Below, piece by piece: positions 1 to 7,613 of a DNA stretch of 64,000 nt. This DNA is from Pacificoceanicola sp048553275. GTDB taxonomy: Bacteria; Pseudomonadota; Alphaproteobacteria; Rhodobacterales; Rhodobacteraceae. Location of the stretch: the NCBI RefSeq assembly GCF_048553275.1, contig NZ_JBLZMW010000003.1:248001-312000 (forward strand), written 5' to 3'. The position numbers and the translations under genes are program-made. The notes below the pieces were generated by a model that was given only the letters and a program-made list of their open reading frames with translations, was not told the origin of the DNA and did no database searches. Every line of letters starts with the position of its first letter. The stretch's first letter is position 1.

Positions 1-787
1 CGTTTTGCAGTTTGCGGAAGCAGGCGGGTTCATCGTCCCCCCGCACCAGCGTCACCTTGCCTGTGCTGAGCCATTGCCGCTCCGGCGTGTCGAGGTCGAA
101 GGACAGGAAGCCATCGGGGCGGCAGATCGTCTTGCCAAAGATATCCTCGTCGCGCTCGAAGGTGAAATCCGAGCCATCCTTGACGAAGAGCAGCATCAGC
201 ACCTCGGCCAGCGGATCGGAGAAGTGATAATTCACACAGCGTTCGCTGTCAGGCATCTGATCGCAAGGCGGCTTGTACCACGGAAACCCCATGTCGAAGG
301 TCTTGGCATTGAGCTCAGGGAAGTGCTTGCCCCAGTCATTTTCCCAGGTGATCGAATAGCTCACCGGGTCCGGAGTCTCCTCCATCGCCGCGTTGACCAG
401 TTCGGTCAGCATGCCCTGCCCCGGCCAGTCGAGATCGGTGAACGGCTCGTAGTTCGATCCGGTCAGCAGCTTGAGCTCGGCGTTGGCCACATCGGTCTGC
501 AGCGGCGTCGCATCCGCGGCTTGCGTTGCGGCCTCACAGGGGATGATCAGCATGTCGCCGGGTTTGACCTGAAACACCGACGCGGTCAGCGCCACCTCGT
601 TGGCATAGTAGATCAGCGTCCATTTCTCCGGATCGCCGTATTTTGCCTCCGCGATGGTAAAGATCGTCTCGCCATCGCCCACCCGGTGGGCCGTCGGTGC
701 ACAGCTTTGCGCCGAGGCCGCACTGCCGCCCAGGGTGCCCAGCGCGGCGACGATCAGGGCCGCCGCATTTCTCCTCCACGGACCCAT
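1..787 (-). CDS. LysM / periplasmic solute-binding protein, 3' end beyond window
   Basis: The frame is open from the ATG at 787 to the left edge, so about 262 residues are visible and the C-terminus is missing. Residues 1-26 form a signal peptide (MGPWRRNAAALIVAALG..ASAQ). A LysM-like segment follows (residues about 30-75, RVGDGETIFTIAEAKYGD to MLIIPC), then the start of a family-3 type solute-binding domain (LKLLTGSNYEPFTD; later FPWYKPPC). It is probably an exported protein that holds a ligand-binding domain near peptidoglycan. It starts 3 bp after the stop of a paralogue (791-1915), so the two are co-transcribed. No good ribosome site precedes this ATG, so translational coupling is likely. 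The ligand is unknown. Confidence 0.75.
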   Translation of the reverse strand, partial: MGPWRRNAAALIVAALGTLGGSAASAQSCAPTAHRVGDGETIFTIAEAKYGDPEKWTLIYYANEVALTASVFQVKPGDMLIIPCEAATQAADATPLQTDVANAELKLLTGSNYEPFTDLDWPGQGMLTELVNAAMEETPDPVSYSITWENDWGKHFPELNAKTFDMGFPWYKPPCDQMPDSERCVNYHFSDPLAEVLMLLFVKDGSDFTFERDEDIFGKTICRPDGFLSFDLDTPERQWLSTGKVTLVRGDDEPACFRKLQN

Positions 788-790
788 CGA

Positions 791-1915
791 TCAGAGCCCG
801 GCCCAGATACTGGACATATGGGTGTCGATGACCTTGAGGTATTCGCCACTGTCGCGCATCTTTTCCAGCCCGGCGTTGAAGGCGGCGATCAACTCGTCCG
901 CGCGCGGGTTGGATTTGTGAGCGACCACGTGAAGCCCCTCGATGGCCAGCGGGCGGCGCAGCATCAATTCGACGTCGCGCGCCAGCCCCATGTCCTTGAG
1001 CACCACGCGGCCGGTGAATTCGTTCATCGCCACGGCATCGGTGCTGCCATCCATCAGGCGGGTGAAGCATTCCTCCGCGGTCACCGGCTGCTGCAGCCGC
1101 GCGCCCTGGCGGGTCAGGTAGTTCGAGCCGCCCTGGCGGCCACCGGCCTCAAAGCCGAGCGGGCTGCACACGCGCATCCCGGCAAGATCGCTTTCGCCGT
1201 CAAAGGTGACCGGACGGTCCTTGGCCGTGAACAGCACCACCAGCATTTCGAACATCGGTTCGGAGAAGACATAATCGGTGCAGATCGCCCCGGTGTCGCC
1301 GTCGGAGCAATGCGGTTTCTTCCAAGGGAACGCGAGGTCCATCATGCCATCCGACAAGAGCGGATCAAGGTGGGTGGAGCGGTCGTTGATCCAGTAGAAC
1401 TTGTGCTGGCCGGTGGTGTCGTCGGCCACCAAAGCACGGTTCACAAGATCGGTGATCATGCCCGAGCTCATCTGCAGCCGGTTGGTGAAGGGGCGGAAGT
1501 CGTCACCCGCGAGCAGGCGCACATCGACGCCCTGCGCGGCCTCTTCGGCGCTGCGCTGGCGCGCGGCGAGCTGCGCGGCAGCATTGGCGGGTTTGGCGAC
1601 CGGGGTGATGCGCGGCGCGGCGGCCTGCTTGCTGTCGATCACGGTGCCGCCCTTGAGCCCCGTGGGCAGCCCGTCGATGCAGGGCATGCGGTAGGCCTGA
1701 CCGACGCGGATGCTGTCCGGGCTCGGGATCACATCGATATTGTTGCGATAGATCGCCGTCCAGGCACCGACGTCCTTGTAAAGCTTGTCGGCGATCAGCG
1801 AGAGGCTGTCGCCGCGTTGCACGGTGTAGACACCACCGCAGGTTTCCTGTGCCGCGGCCCCGATGGTCGTGGCAGCGACCAAAGCGGATGCGAGCGCGCT
1901 CACGCGTTTCAACAT
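791..1915 (-). CDS. LysM domain / periplasmic solute-binding protein
   Basis: A 374-residue protein. The ATG at 1915 was chosen because AGGGGGA lies about 8 nt upstream and a signal peptide starts there (MLKRVSALASALVAATT..AAAQ). A LysM-like module follows (about 26-75: YTVQRGDSLSLIADKLY ... VGQAYRMPC). A linker leads into a family-3 type solute-binding fold (about 125-370: VRLLAGDDFRPFTN, PWKKPHCSD, ADELIAAFNAGLEKMRDSG). Such folds bind amino acids or small polar ligands for ABC importers, but no permease or ATPase is adjacent. The LysM part suggests cell-wall retention rather than free diffusion. It is the first gene of a pair with its paralogue at 1-787. The architecture is clear; the function is inferred. 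Confidence 0.8.
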   Translation of the reverse strand: MLKRVSALASALVAATTIGAAAQETCGGVYTVQRGDSLSLIADKLYKDVGAWTAIYRNNIDVIPSPDSIRVGQAYRMPCIDGLPTGLKGGTVIDSKQAAAPRITPVAKPANAAAQLAARQRSAEEAAQGVDVRLLAGDDFRPFTNRLQMSSGMITDLVNRALVADDTTGQHKFYWINDRSTHLDPLLSDGMMDLAFPWKKPHCSDGDTGAICTDYVFSEPMFEMLVVLFTAKDRPVTFDGESDLAGMRVCSPLGFEAGGRQGGSNYLTRQGARLQQPVTAEECFTRLMDGSTDAVAMNEFTGRVVLKDMGLARDVELMLRRPLAIEGLHVVAHKSNPRADELIAAFNAGLEKMRDSGEYLKVIDTHMSSIWAGL

Positions 1916-2020
1916 TCGGACTATCCCCCTAGATACTGTACACAAAATCTGGCGCATCTAGTGTGTGTTCGTCAACCTTAACGCAAGCCCTAGTGTGATG
2001 CCCGAGATGCATTCGCTATG

Positions 2021-2036
2021 TTAACAAAGTGTTAAC
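2021..2036. promoter_or_regulatory. Candidate CtrA-binding box
   Basis: TTAA-N7-TTAAC is seen exactly (TTAA at 2021, CAAAGTG, TTAAC at 2032), which is the alphaproteobacterial CtrA consensus. It reads as TTAA-N7-TTAA on either strand. It lies about 105 bp upstream of the LysM/solute-binding gene at 1915 and just beyond the stop of the methyltransferase gene, so the LysM pair is the likely target. Regulation is inferred. Confidence 0.5.
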
Positions 2037-2042
2037 GTCGCA

Positions 2043-2669
2043 TTATTCCGCAATGCGTCGTGCCAGAAGCAGGCTGTGACCGTGGGTTTCGGCGTCATCG
2101 GGCGCAAAGGCTTCGGTGGCAAGCCCGGCGCGCGACAGAATCGCCTCGTAGTCCGACGGCGCGAGAGAGGCATGATACACCAGCGCGCCGTTGACATGAC
2201 CGAGCACCTCTCCCGCCTCCGGCCCGACGGTCAGCAACAGACGCCCGCCGGGGTTCAGATGCGCGGCAATGCGCGGCAGGGCGGCGCGCTGTTCGTCCTG
2301 CGTGAGATGAAAGAAAGAATCCCAGCCGATAATCGCATCGAATGTCCGGCCAAGGTCCAGCACGCGCATGTCGGCCATGCGCGCCTCTGCCTGTGGAAAG
2401 CGTCCGGCAAAGATCTCAAGCATGCTGTGGGAGAAATCGGCACCGGTCAGCGCGAAGCCCTGTTGCGCGATATACCGGCCAATCGGCTCACCCGCGCCGC
2501 AGCCAAGATCCAGAACCGGGCCGCCGGGCGGCACGTTGCGCAAGGCCCGGTCGAGCCAGCCGCGCTCGAACAGGGTCTTGCCGCGTTGCGCATCGAAGGC
2601 GGAAGCCTCGCGGTCATAGGTGGCGCGGGTGGTTTCGGACAGGCCGGGGGGCGGAATTTCCTGGGTCAT
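2043..2669 (-). CDS. SAM-dependent class I methyltransferase
   Basis: A 208-residue protein. The Rossmann-type SAM-binding motif I is clear (PVLDLGCGAGEPIGRYIAQQG, about 50-70), followed by the acidic second motif (LTGADFSHSML) and a post-motif DAIIGWDSFFHL. It is cytoplasmic, in the methyltransferase 11/25 family; the substrate cannot be read. The start at 2669 (MTQEIPPPG) is preferred to an upstream in-frame ATG because it overlaps the previous stop as TGATG, typical of coupled genes here. It is translated behind the NTF2-like gene at 2669-3718, so the two probably act together. Confidence 0.8.
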   Translation of the reverse strand: MTQEIPPPGLSETTRATYDREASAFDAQRGKTLFERGWLDRALRNVPPGGPVLDLGCGAGEPIGRYIAQQGFALTGADFSHSMLEIFAGRFPQAEARMADMRVLDLGRTFDAIIGWDSFFHLTQDEQRAALPRIAAHLNPGGRLLLTVGPEAGEVLGHVNGALVYHASLAPSDYEAILSRAGLATEAFAPDDAETHGHSLLLARRIAE

Positions 2670-3718
2670 CACCCGCGATGTGACACGATCTGCATCCAGA
2701 TGGCCAGAGAATCGTAGAGCGTCCATTCCCGGCGCACGCCGAGCGGGCCAAACTCGGCCTGAGACATGCCCATGATGTGCACCTGCGCCCCCGAGGGCGG
2801 ACCAAAAATGCCCCAGCCGTCATGAGCGCCGGTGAGCGACCAGCGCACCGCGGCGCGGGCGGGCATCAGCGGCTCTTCGAGGCCCATGGCGTGCTCGATC
2901 TGGAACTGGGCCGAGGGGAACGCGGCGCGCAGGCCCATCCAGAACTGCGCCGCCTCATCCGGGCCATGGCCACTGACCGCGTCGGGATAGGCAAGCTGGC
3001 AGGCGTCGTCGTACTGGCCGGAAACCTGATGCAGCTCACCGGCCATGATATGGCTGAGCAGCCCGGCAAACGCGCGACCCCATTGGTTGGCGTTGCCCTC
3101 TCCGGTGTAGGGGCCCTGCTGATCGTTCTCCGGACGGAACGGCATGTTTTCCGGGTCCGCCTCCGGCCAGAGCGCACGGGCGAGCGCCTGCGGATCAAGC
3201 CCGAGCTGCGCACAGATCGCGCCATTGTCACGAACGCACCAGATGTCGCTGATACGATTGCCCTTGGCATAGATTTCCGAAAGCTCGCGATAGCGCAGCG
3301 CCTTGCCGGTCGGCGCGCCGAATGGTCCCGGCCCGCGATGATGGCCGCGCAGCAGCAGCCGCTGCGCCCCGAGCAGGCCGTGGCTTTCGTTGCCGGTGCT
3401 GAACACGTCTTCAGTCAGCGCCTGCTGATCGGGCATCGCGACCATCTGCCCCTGCAGATCCGCCAGCACGGCCCCGCGCCCGAAGGCGATGCCAAGCGCG
3501 TCGCGGCGGATGACCTGGGCGTGGAAGGCCTCCTTGAGGCTGCTTTCGATGGTGCGCTCCTCGCGCATGGTTCTGGCCGTGGCCGCGAGGAAGGCGTTGA
3601 AGCGCGGGTCGGAGCCGGAGGCGGCACGGGCGGCGGCGGCCTGCGCCAGGGTCTGGTTCGATTGCGGCATGCGCGGCAGGCTGGCCAGCGGATGACTTCG
3701 GGACGCTGCGGCGCTCAT
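2669..3718 (-). CDS. NTF2/SnoaL-like protein
   Basis: A 349-residue protein, taking the ATG at 3718 (MSAAASRSHP), which has a weak GAGGCAGG upstream; in-frame ATGs at 3670 and 3829 are alternatives. The body has the aromatic- and His-rich pattern of two SnoaL/NTF2-like cone folds (ALTEDVFSTGNESHG..., ending in WTLYDSLAIWMQI), as in polyketide-cyclase-like and ester-cyclase-like proteins. Conserved-looking segments are GHHRGPGPFGAPTGK and the ISDIWCVRDNG turn. No signal peptide or membrane segment is seen. It is coupled to the downstream methyltransferase. The enzymatic role is unknown, and the family call is moderate. Confidence 0.6.
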   Translation of the reverse strand: MSAAASRSHPLASLPRMPQSNQTLAQAAAARAASGSDPRFNAFLAATARTMREERTIESSLKEAFHAQVIRRDALGIAFGRGAVLADLQGQMVAMPDQQALTEDVFSTGNESHGLLGAQRLLLRGHHRGPGPFGAPTGKALRYRELSEIYAKGNRISDIWCVRDNGAICAQLGLDPQALARALWPEADPENMPFRPENDQQGPYTGEGNANQWGRAFAGLLSHIMAGELHQVSGQYDDACQLAYPDAVSGHGPDEAAQFWMGLRAAFPSAQFQIEHAMGLEEPLMPARAAVRWSLTGAHDGWGIFGPPSGAQVHIMGMSQAEFGPLGVRREWTLYDSLAIWMQIVSHRG

Positions 3719-3886
3719 ACGACCTGCCTCGCCAGGGGCCGTGGCCGGGCGTCGTGGGGGAAAGTGCTGGACCATCTGTTCATAGGGGCAAAGCTCCGCA
3801 GGCAAGGGGCGACGGGGCCGTGCCCGCACCGGGCGCAGATCGGGACCAAAAGACCGGCGCGGCGCGGGATCGCAGGGATGCGATGG

Positions 3887-4660
3887 TTAACCCCGTCCCT
3901 CCCGGATTAACCGAACGAAGGTTGTGAAAACGTTAACCTTGAAGCCCGCTTCGGTCAGATCTCCCGGTTCTGACTGTCTTATTTCAGTCCAGCCCCGTCC
4001 TGCCCAATGTCTGCGCAGCAGGTCGAGCCCGGCAAGACCGCCATTTTGCGCCACCGTACGCCGCAACTCCTCGCGCAGGCGTTCGGGCAGACCGGCGAAG
4101 AAATGCCGCGCCTCGGCCTCTTCCTGCGCCTGCCAGATCTCGGACAGGCACTGACCCTTGTCGTCCCAAAGGATGGCCTCCTGCATGACCGGGGCGATCC
4201 GGTCGGTCCAGCGGACATGCGCCCCGTCCTGCGCGAGATGACCGGTGCGCATCAAAGCCGCCCCGATCCGGGAAAACCGCGCCGGCAGGGCAAAGGCATC
4301 GCGCGTATCGGGCAGCGCGGCAGAGTGGCTGACCGCATGGTCGATGAAAGCTTGTAACACGAGGTCGAACGCCCGCCGCGTCAACGCACGGGTTTCGAGA
4401 TGGGCCTGCAGCCCGTCCGGCGGCAGTCTCCTCCCCCATACGGTGTAGTGATCGGTGCGCACCAGAACGCCCAGCGCGCCAAGCGCCGCACAGGCGCTTT
4501 CATGGGCGGGCTGCCCACCGGTGCAGATCCGCCCTTCCGCCGTGATTTCCATCTGGGGCAGCGCATCGGACAGGAGGTGGTCCGCCGCTTCGGTCAACAC
4601 CCGCCGTTCCGGCAATGTCAGCGGCTGCGCCGCCGTGTTGTCATTCCGGCCCTGTGACAC
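3887..4660 (-). CDS. Protein of unknown function
   Basis: A 257-residue soluble protein. The start is GTG at 4660, supported by GGAGG about 5 nt upstream. No family was recognised. It is rich in Arg, Glu and Leu with mostly helical patterns, has no signal peptide or membrane segment, and contains the segment RVLTEAADHLLSDALPQMEITAEGR near the N-terminus. It lies between the SnoaL-like gene and the M15-like gene with about 80-170 bp gaps, so it may be transcribed alone. Codon use matches its neighbours, which supports a real gene. Confidence 0.55.
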   Translation of the reverse strand: MSQGRNDNTAAQPLTLPERRVLTEAADHLLSDALPQMEITAEGRICTGGQPAHESACAALGALGVLVRTDHYTVWGRRLPPDGLQAHLETRALTRRAFDLVLQAFIDHAVSHSAALPDTRDAFALPARFSRIGAALMRTGHLAQDGAHVRWTDRIAPVMQEAILWDDKGQCLSEIWQAQEEAEARHFFAGLPERLREELRRTVAQNGGLAGLDLLRRHWAGRGWTEIRQSEPGDLTEAGFKVNVFTTFVRLIREGRG

Positions 4661-4738
4661 GGGTGGCCTCCGTTCCTTGATCGAAACGCTTACATGGCGA
4701 TCCGGCGCGGCGCTGGCAACCCGGCAGGCGCGTTAAGG

Positions 4739-5377
4739 TTAATGCGTCTGCGGAGGGTCCGGCGCGCGGAACTCGGGGAAATCGGCATAGCGCCTTTGCC
4801 GGTCCTCCAGTGGCTCCGGAGGCAGACCGCCGGGACGCAGCAGGCAGCCTTTCGGCGCGATATAGCTGTCGATGCGGCGGCGCGGCTCGGGCCGCCAGGC
4901 GATGTTGAAAGCGCAGAGTTTGGGAAAGACATAGATCTCGGAAAAGGGGATGTGATCATACAGCCACCATGCCAGATCCCGCCAATCCCGGCCCCGGTCA
5001 TAGCGGTCGGAAAACCACGGAAGAACCACGCAGGCCCCGGCGACGGGGCGGTCCGGACTATCCCAGATGTGGCATTCGAGATGCCAGTCGTTGGCGGCGC
5101 AGCTGTGGCCCTTATCATTTCCGAAGGCATTCAGCGCCGGGGCGCGGTAGCCGGAGCGGACAAAGACCTTGCCAAAGGTGTCGTGCAGCGGGTCAAGCAG
5201 CGTCTCGCACAGGGCGCGCCCCCGAGCGATGGCGAGATCCGGCCGTTCGGGAATGTTCGACAGGCCATGGAGGTTGCCGATCTCCGAATGCAGGAATTCG
5301 CGCAGGAAGAAGTGTTTCGAAAGGCGGACGCGGCCAAGGTCCTCAAGGCCGCGCACCGATTTCGGCGGACGCCTCAT
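4739..5377 (-). CDS. Peptidase M15-like protein
   Basis: A 212-residue protein. The ATG at 5377 overlaps the stop of the VOC gene as ATGA, so the start is well supported. The N-terminal part (about 18-80: RLSKHFFLREFLHSEIG, then a PDLAI..G..LCE.LLDPL pattern and FVRSGYRAPALN) resembles D-Ala-D-Ala carboxypeptidase-like M15 proteins. A His-Asp pair follows in NDWHLECHIWD. No signal peptide is visible, which is odd for a wall peptidase; it may instead be a cytoplasmic or phage-type relative. The canonical zinc triad was not confirmed by eye, so activity is uncertain. Confidence 0.55.
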   Translation of the reverse strand: MRRPPKSVRGLEDLGRVRLSKHFFLREFLHSEIGNLHGLSNIPERPDLAIARGRALCETLLDPLHDTFGKVFVRSGYRAPALNAFGNDKGHSCAANDWHLECHIWDSPDRPVAGACVVLPWFSDRYDRGRDWRDLAWWLYDHIPFSEIYVFPKLCAFNIAWRPEPRRRIDSYIAPKGCLLRPGGLPPEPLEDRQRRYADFPEFRAPDPPQTH

Positions 5378-5808
5378 CCCGCGTCGTAGCCATTCCAGCG
5401 GAACGCGCCATCGGGCCCGAGGGCGGAATAGGGATTGTGGGCAAATTCCCAGACATGGCCATCCGGATCCTTGAGATAGGCGATGTATCCGCCCCAAAAG
5501 ACCTCATGCGGGGGGCGCAGGATGGTGGCACCCGCAGCGCGCGCGCGGTCGGTCAGCGCGTCGACCGCCTCGCGACTGCTCAGGTTGTGTGACAGGGTGG
5601 CGGCCCCGGTGCCGAGATCGCCGGGCGCAAGGCCCATGTCCTGCGCGAGCTTGTCCAGCGGATAAAGCCCCAGCGCCTGCCCGATCAGATCGAAAGCGAT
5701 GACACCATCGGGCGTGTCGACACGGGTCCACCCGAGCGCCTCGTAAAAGGCGGCGGAGGCGTCCATGTCGGAGACGCCAAGGGTGATGAGGCTGACGCGT
5801 TGGTCCAT
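5374..5808 (-). CDS. VOC (glyoxalase/bleomycin-resistance-like) family protein
   Basis: A 144-residue cytoplasmic protein with the vicinal-oxygen-chelate pattern. The first beta-alpha-beta unit is VSLITLGVSDMDASAAFYEALGW and the second ends in GGYIAYLKDPDGHVWEFAHNP, with the usual metal-ligand Glu in WEF. GGAGCACAC precedes the ATG at 5808. Members include glyoxalases, dioxygenases and drug-binding proteins, and the substrate cannot be told here. It is coupled (ATGA overlap) to the M15-like gene downstream. Confidence 0.8.
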   Translation of the reverse strand: MDQRVSLITLGVSDMDASAAFYEALGWTRVDTPDGVIAFDLIGQALGLYPLDKLAQDMGLAPGDLGTGAATLSHNLSSREAVDALTDRARAAGATILRPPHEVFWGGYIAYLKDPDGHVWEFAHNPYSALGPDGAFRWNGYDAG

Positions 5809-5929
5809 GTGTGTGCTCCATTGTTCCGTGTATTATGGGACGTGACGGCTTGTGCCTTGGCTTTGGATTGCGAAGGCGGCAGACACGCCCCGGCGATCAC
5901 CGCGTGACCGGGGGCATATTCGGCGAGAG

Positions 5930-5950
5930 TCCTGACAGACCATGTCAGGA
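5930..5950. terminator. Perfect 8-bp hairpin downstream of hydrolase gene
   Basis: TCCTGACA and TGTCAGGA flank a GACCA loop between the hydrolase stop (5973) and the VOC start (5808). There is no T-tract on either side, so it may be a weak or Rho-assisted terminator or a processing stem. Confidence 0.35.
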
Positions 5951-5972
5951 TCAGCCCGCCCCGGCACCTGCC

Positions 5973-6710
5973 TCACGCCAGCACGTCGAGCACGGCGGTC
6001 TCGATCAGATGCAGGCAGGCGGGCGTGGAAAAGCGGTGATCCGCCCCCTTGACCAATGTCAGGCGGCAGTCCTCCGCGTCGATATGGTCAAGCAGCGCCA
6101 AGGCGGTGTCGCGGCGGACCGCCTCGTCCTCTGTTCCCTGCAGCAGGCGCACCGCGCAGGCCATCGGCAGGGGCTGGCGCAGAACGAGGTTCTCCCGGCC
6201 GTCCTCGATCAGCTTTCGCGTGACGATGTAAGGGTCTTCGTAGGCGGAGGGCAATTGCACGCCGCCCTCTTCCATGACGGTGCGGCGCTGGTCTTCCGTA
6301 AACCCGGTCCAGAAGCCGTCTTCCGTGAAGTCCGGCGCGGCGGCGATGCCGACAAAGCCCGCGAGATCCAGCCGTTGTGACAGGATCGCCGCAATCCAGC
6401 CGCCCATCGAGCTGCCGACCAGCACGACCGGGCCAGAGGTGGCATCGCGTATGATCGCCTCGGCATCCGCCGCCCAGTCGCCGATGCAGCCGTCTTCGAA
6501 TACCCCACCCGACGCCCCGTGCCCGGCATAATCCAGCCGCAGGAACGCGCGGCCCTGCGCTTTGGCCCAGGCCTCCAGATGCACCGCCTTGGTGCCCTCC
6601 ATGTCCGAGCGATAGCCGGAGAGAAACACAATGCACGGACCGGTGCCGGGGGTGAAGGCATAAGCCAGCCTGTCGCCGCGAGGGCCCGTGATGTAAGAGA
6701 TGTCCGCCAT
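5973..6710 (-). CDS. Alpha/beta hydrolase
   Basis: A 245-residue cytoplasmic protein with the alpha/beta-hydrolase order: an oxyanion-side strand (CIVFLSGYRSDMEGTK), an LRLDYAGHGAS turn, the nucleophile elbow GSSMGG (Ser about 101), and a C-terminal His in KGADHRFS. It resembles the ABHD10/dienelactone-hydrolase-like thioesterases found across Rhodobacteraceae; the substrate is unknown. The ATG at 6710 has AGGAG 5 nt upstream, so it is preferred to the in-frame start at 6740. The upstream intergenic stretch carries two different repeats. Confidence 0.8.
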   Translation of the reverse strand: MADISYITGPRGDRLAYAFTPGTGPCIVFLSGYRSDMEGTKAVHLEAWAKAQGRAFLRLDYAGHGASGGVFEDGCIGDWAADAEAIIRDATSGPVVLVGSSMGGWIAAILSQRLDLAGFVGIAAAPDFTEDGFWTGFTEDQRRTVMEEGGVQLPSAYEDPYIVTRKLIEDGRENLVLRQPLPMACAVRLLQGTEDEAVRRDTALALLDHIDAEDCRLTLVKGADHRFSTPACLHLIETAVLDVLA

Positions 6711-6772
6711 GAGAGCTCCTGTCATTTTTTCGGCCAGCATAGGCAGGCATGCCGGAAACCCAAGCCCCTGTC

Positions 6773-6796
6773 CTTCTTCTCTTTCATAAATACTCG
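6773..6796 (-). repeat. Dispersed structured repeat, degenerate copy (tail part)
   Basis: On the minus strand it reads CGAGTATTT, a short spacer, then AAAGAGAAGAAGG, the same tail as the copies at 13342, 30681 and 40684. The paired stems of the full copies are not recognisable here. Confidence 0.55.
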
Positions 6797-6850
6797 TAAA
6801 GACACGGCCGAAACCGCAGGCCCGACGCCAGATGCGGACCGCAACACATC

Positions 6851-6877
6851 GTAGGGCGGGGCTGTGCCCCGCACCCC
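6851..6877. repeat. 27-bp hairpin repeat, copy 1
   Basis: This 27-bp block is identical to one at 34517-34543. It contains a perfect stem GCGGGGC-TGT-GCCCCGC flanked by GTAGG and ACCCC. It lies 7 bp after the stop of the glycosylase-like gene. It may act as a small terminator or REP-like element. Confidence 0.7.
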
Positions 6878-6884
6878 GGCCCGG

Positions 6885-7556
6885 TCAGCTGTCGATACTC
6901 TGCGCGAGGACGCGGGAAATCACGGTCAGGCTCTCACCGCTTTCGGCCTTCCATGTGTTGAAGGCCTCCTGAACCGCCGTGCGCGCGCTCTTCGAGGTCG
7001 GCTCCTTGTCGATCACGCCTTCGGCAATCAGCCGCGCAATGACGCTGCCGGAGAGGATATAGCTTTCCTTGCCGAGCTGCCGCAGCGCGTAGGACCCGGT
7101 CGAGCCGCCAAGGCGGGAGCCTTCCTTTTGCAGCCACATCAGCAGCCCGGCGAAATCCTCCGCAGGCCAGTCACCGATGCGGCGTCCAAAGCTGCCGTGT
7201 TCGGCGCTGACCTTCTGGATGAAGTAGGCGTTTTCCTGAATGGCGCGGACTTTCGGCGGGCTGCGCACGATGCGCGGATCGTCCAGAAGCTCATCGTACC
7301 AATCCTCGGACATCATCGACACGCGCCCGATGTCAAAGCCGTGAAACGCCTCTTCGATGCCCGGCCATTTGTTCTCGACCACCTGCCAGCTGATGCCCGC
7401 CTGCATGATGCCGCGCGCGAATTGCGCGAGCCAGAGCGCGTCCGGGATCGCTGCCAGCGCATCGGCGGTCTTGGTTTCGGGGGCACCGTCCAGCACGGCG
7501 GCGCGCCCGCCCTTGCGGTCGGCGGCGATGGTCAGGATCTCTTCGTAGCTGCGCAT
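6885..7556 (-). CDS. DNA-3-methyladenine glycosylase I-like protein
   Basis: A 223-residue protein. The central part follows Tag closely: FARGIMQAGISWQVV, then AFHGFDIGRVSMMSEDWYDELLDDPRIVRSPPKVRAIQENA, then WLQKEGSRLGGST. Tag removes 3-methyladenine from DNA in base-excision repair. Unlike classical Tag, the protein has no cysteine at all, so the Cys/His zinc clasp of E. coli Tag cannot form. The ATG at 7556 is preferred because GAGGG lies 7-8 nt upstream. Substrate range may differ from Tag; the fold assignment is stronger than the activity. Confidence 0.72.
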   Translation of the reverse strand: MRSYEEILTIAADRKGGRAAVLDGAPETKTADALAAIPDALWLAQFARGIMQAGISWQVVENKWPGIEEAFHGFDIGRVSMMSEDWYDELLDDPRIVRSPPKVRAIQENAYFIQKVSAEHGSFGRRIGDWPAEDFAGLLMWLQKEGSRLGGSTGSYALRQLGKESYILSGSVIARLIAEGVIDKEPTSKSARTAVQEAFNTWKAESGESLTVISRVLAQSIDS

Positions 7557-7613
7557 GGGCATGCCCTCACTTTCCCGGCGAGGGTTGCACAGGGCGGCGC
7601 GGCAGGAAAGCGA

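Noticed and set aside
5..1981. 658-residue plus-strand open frame over the LysM genes
   Set aside because: It runs antisense to two proteins with signal peptides and clear domains; its Arg/His/Gly-rich composition is typical of a complementary-strand shadow in high-G+C DNA.
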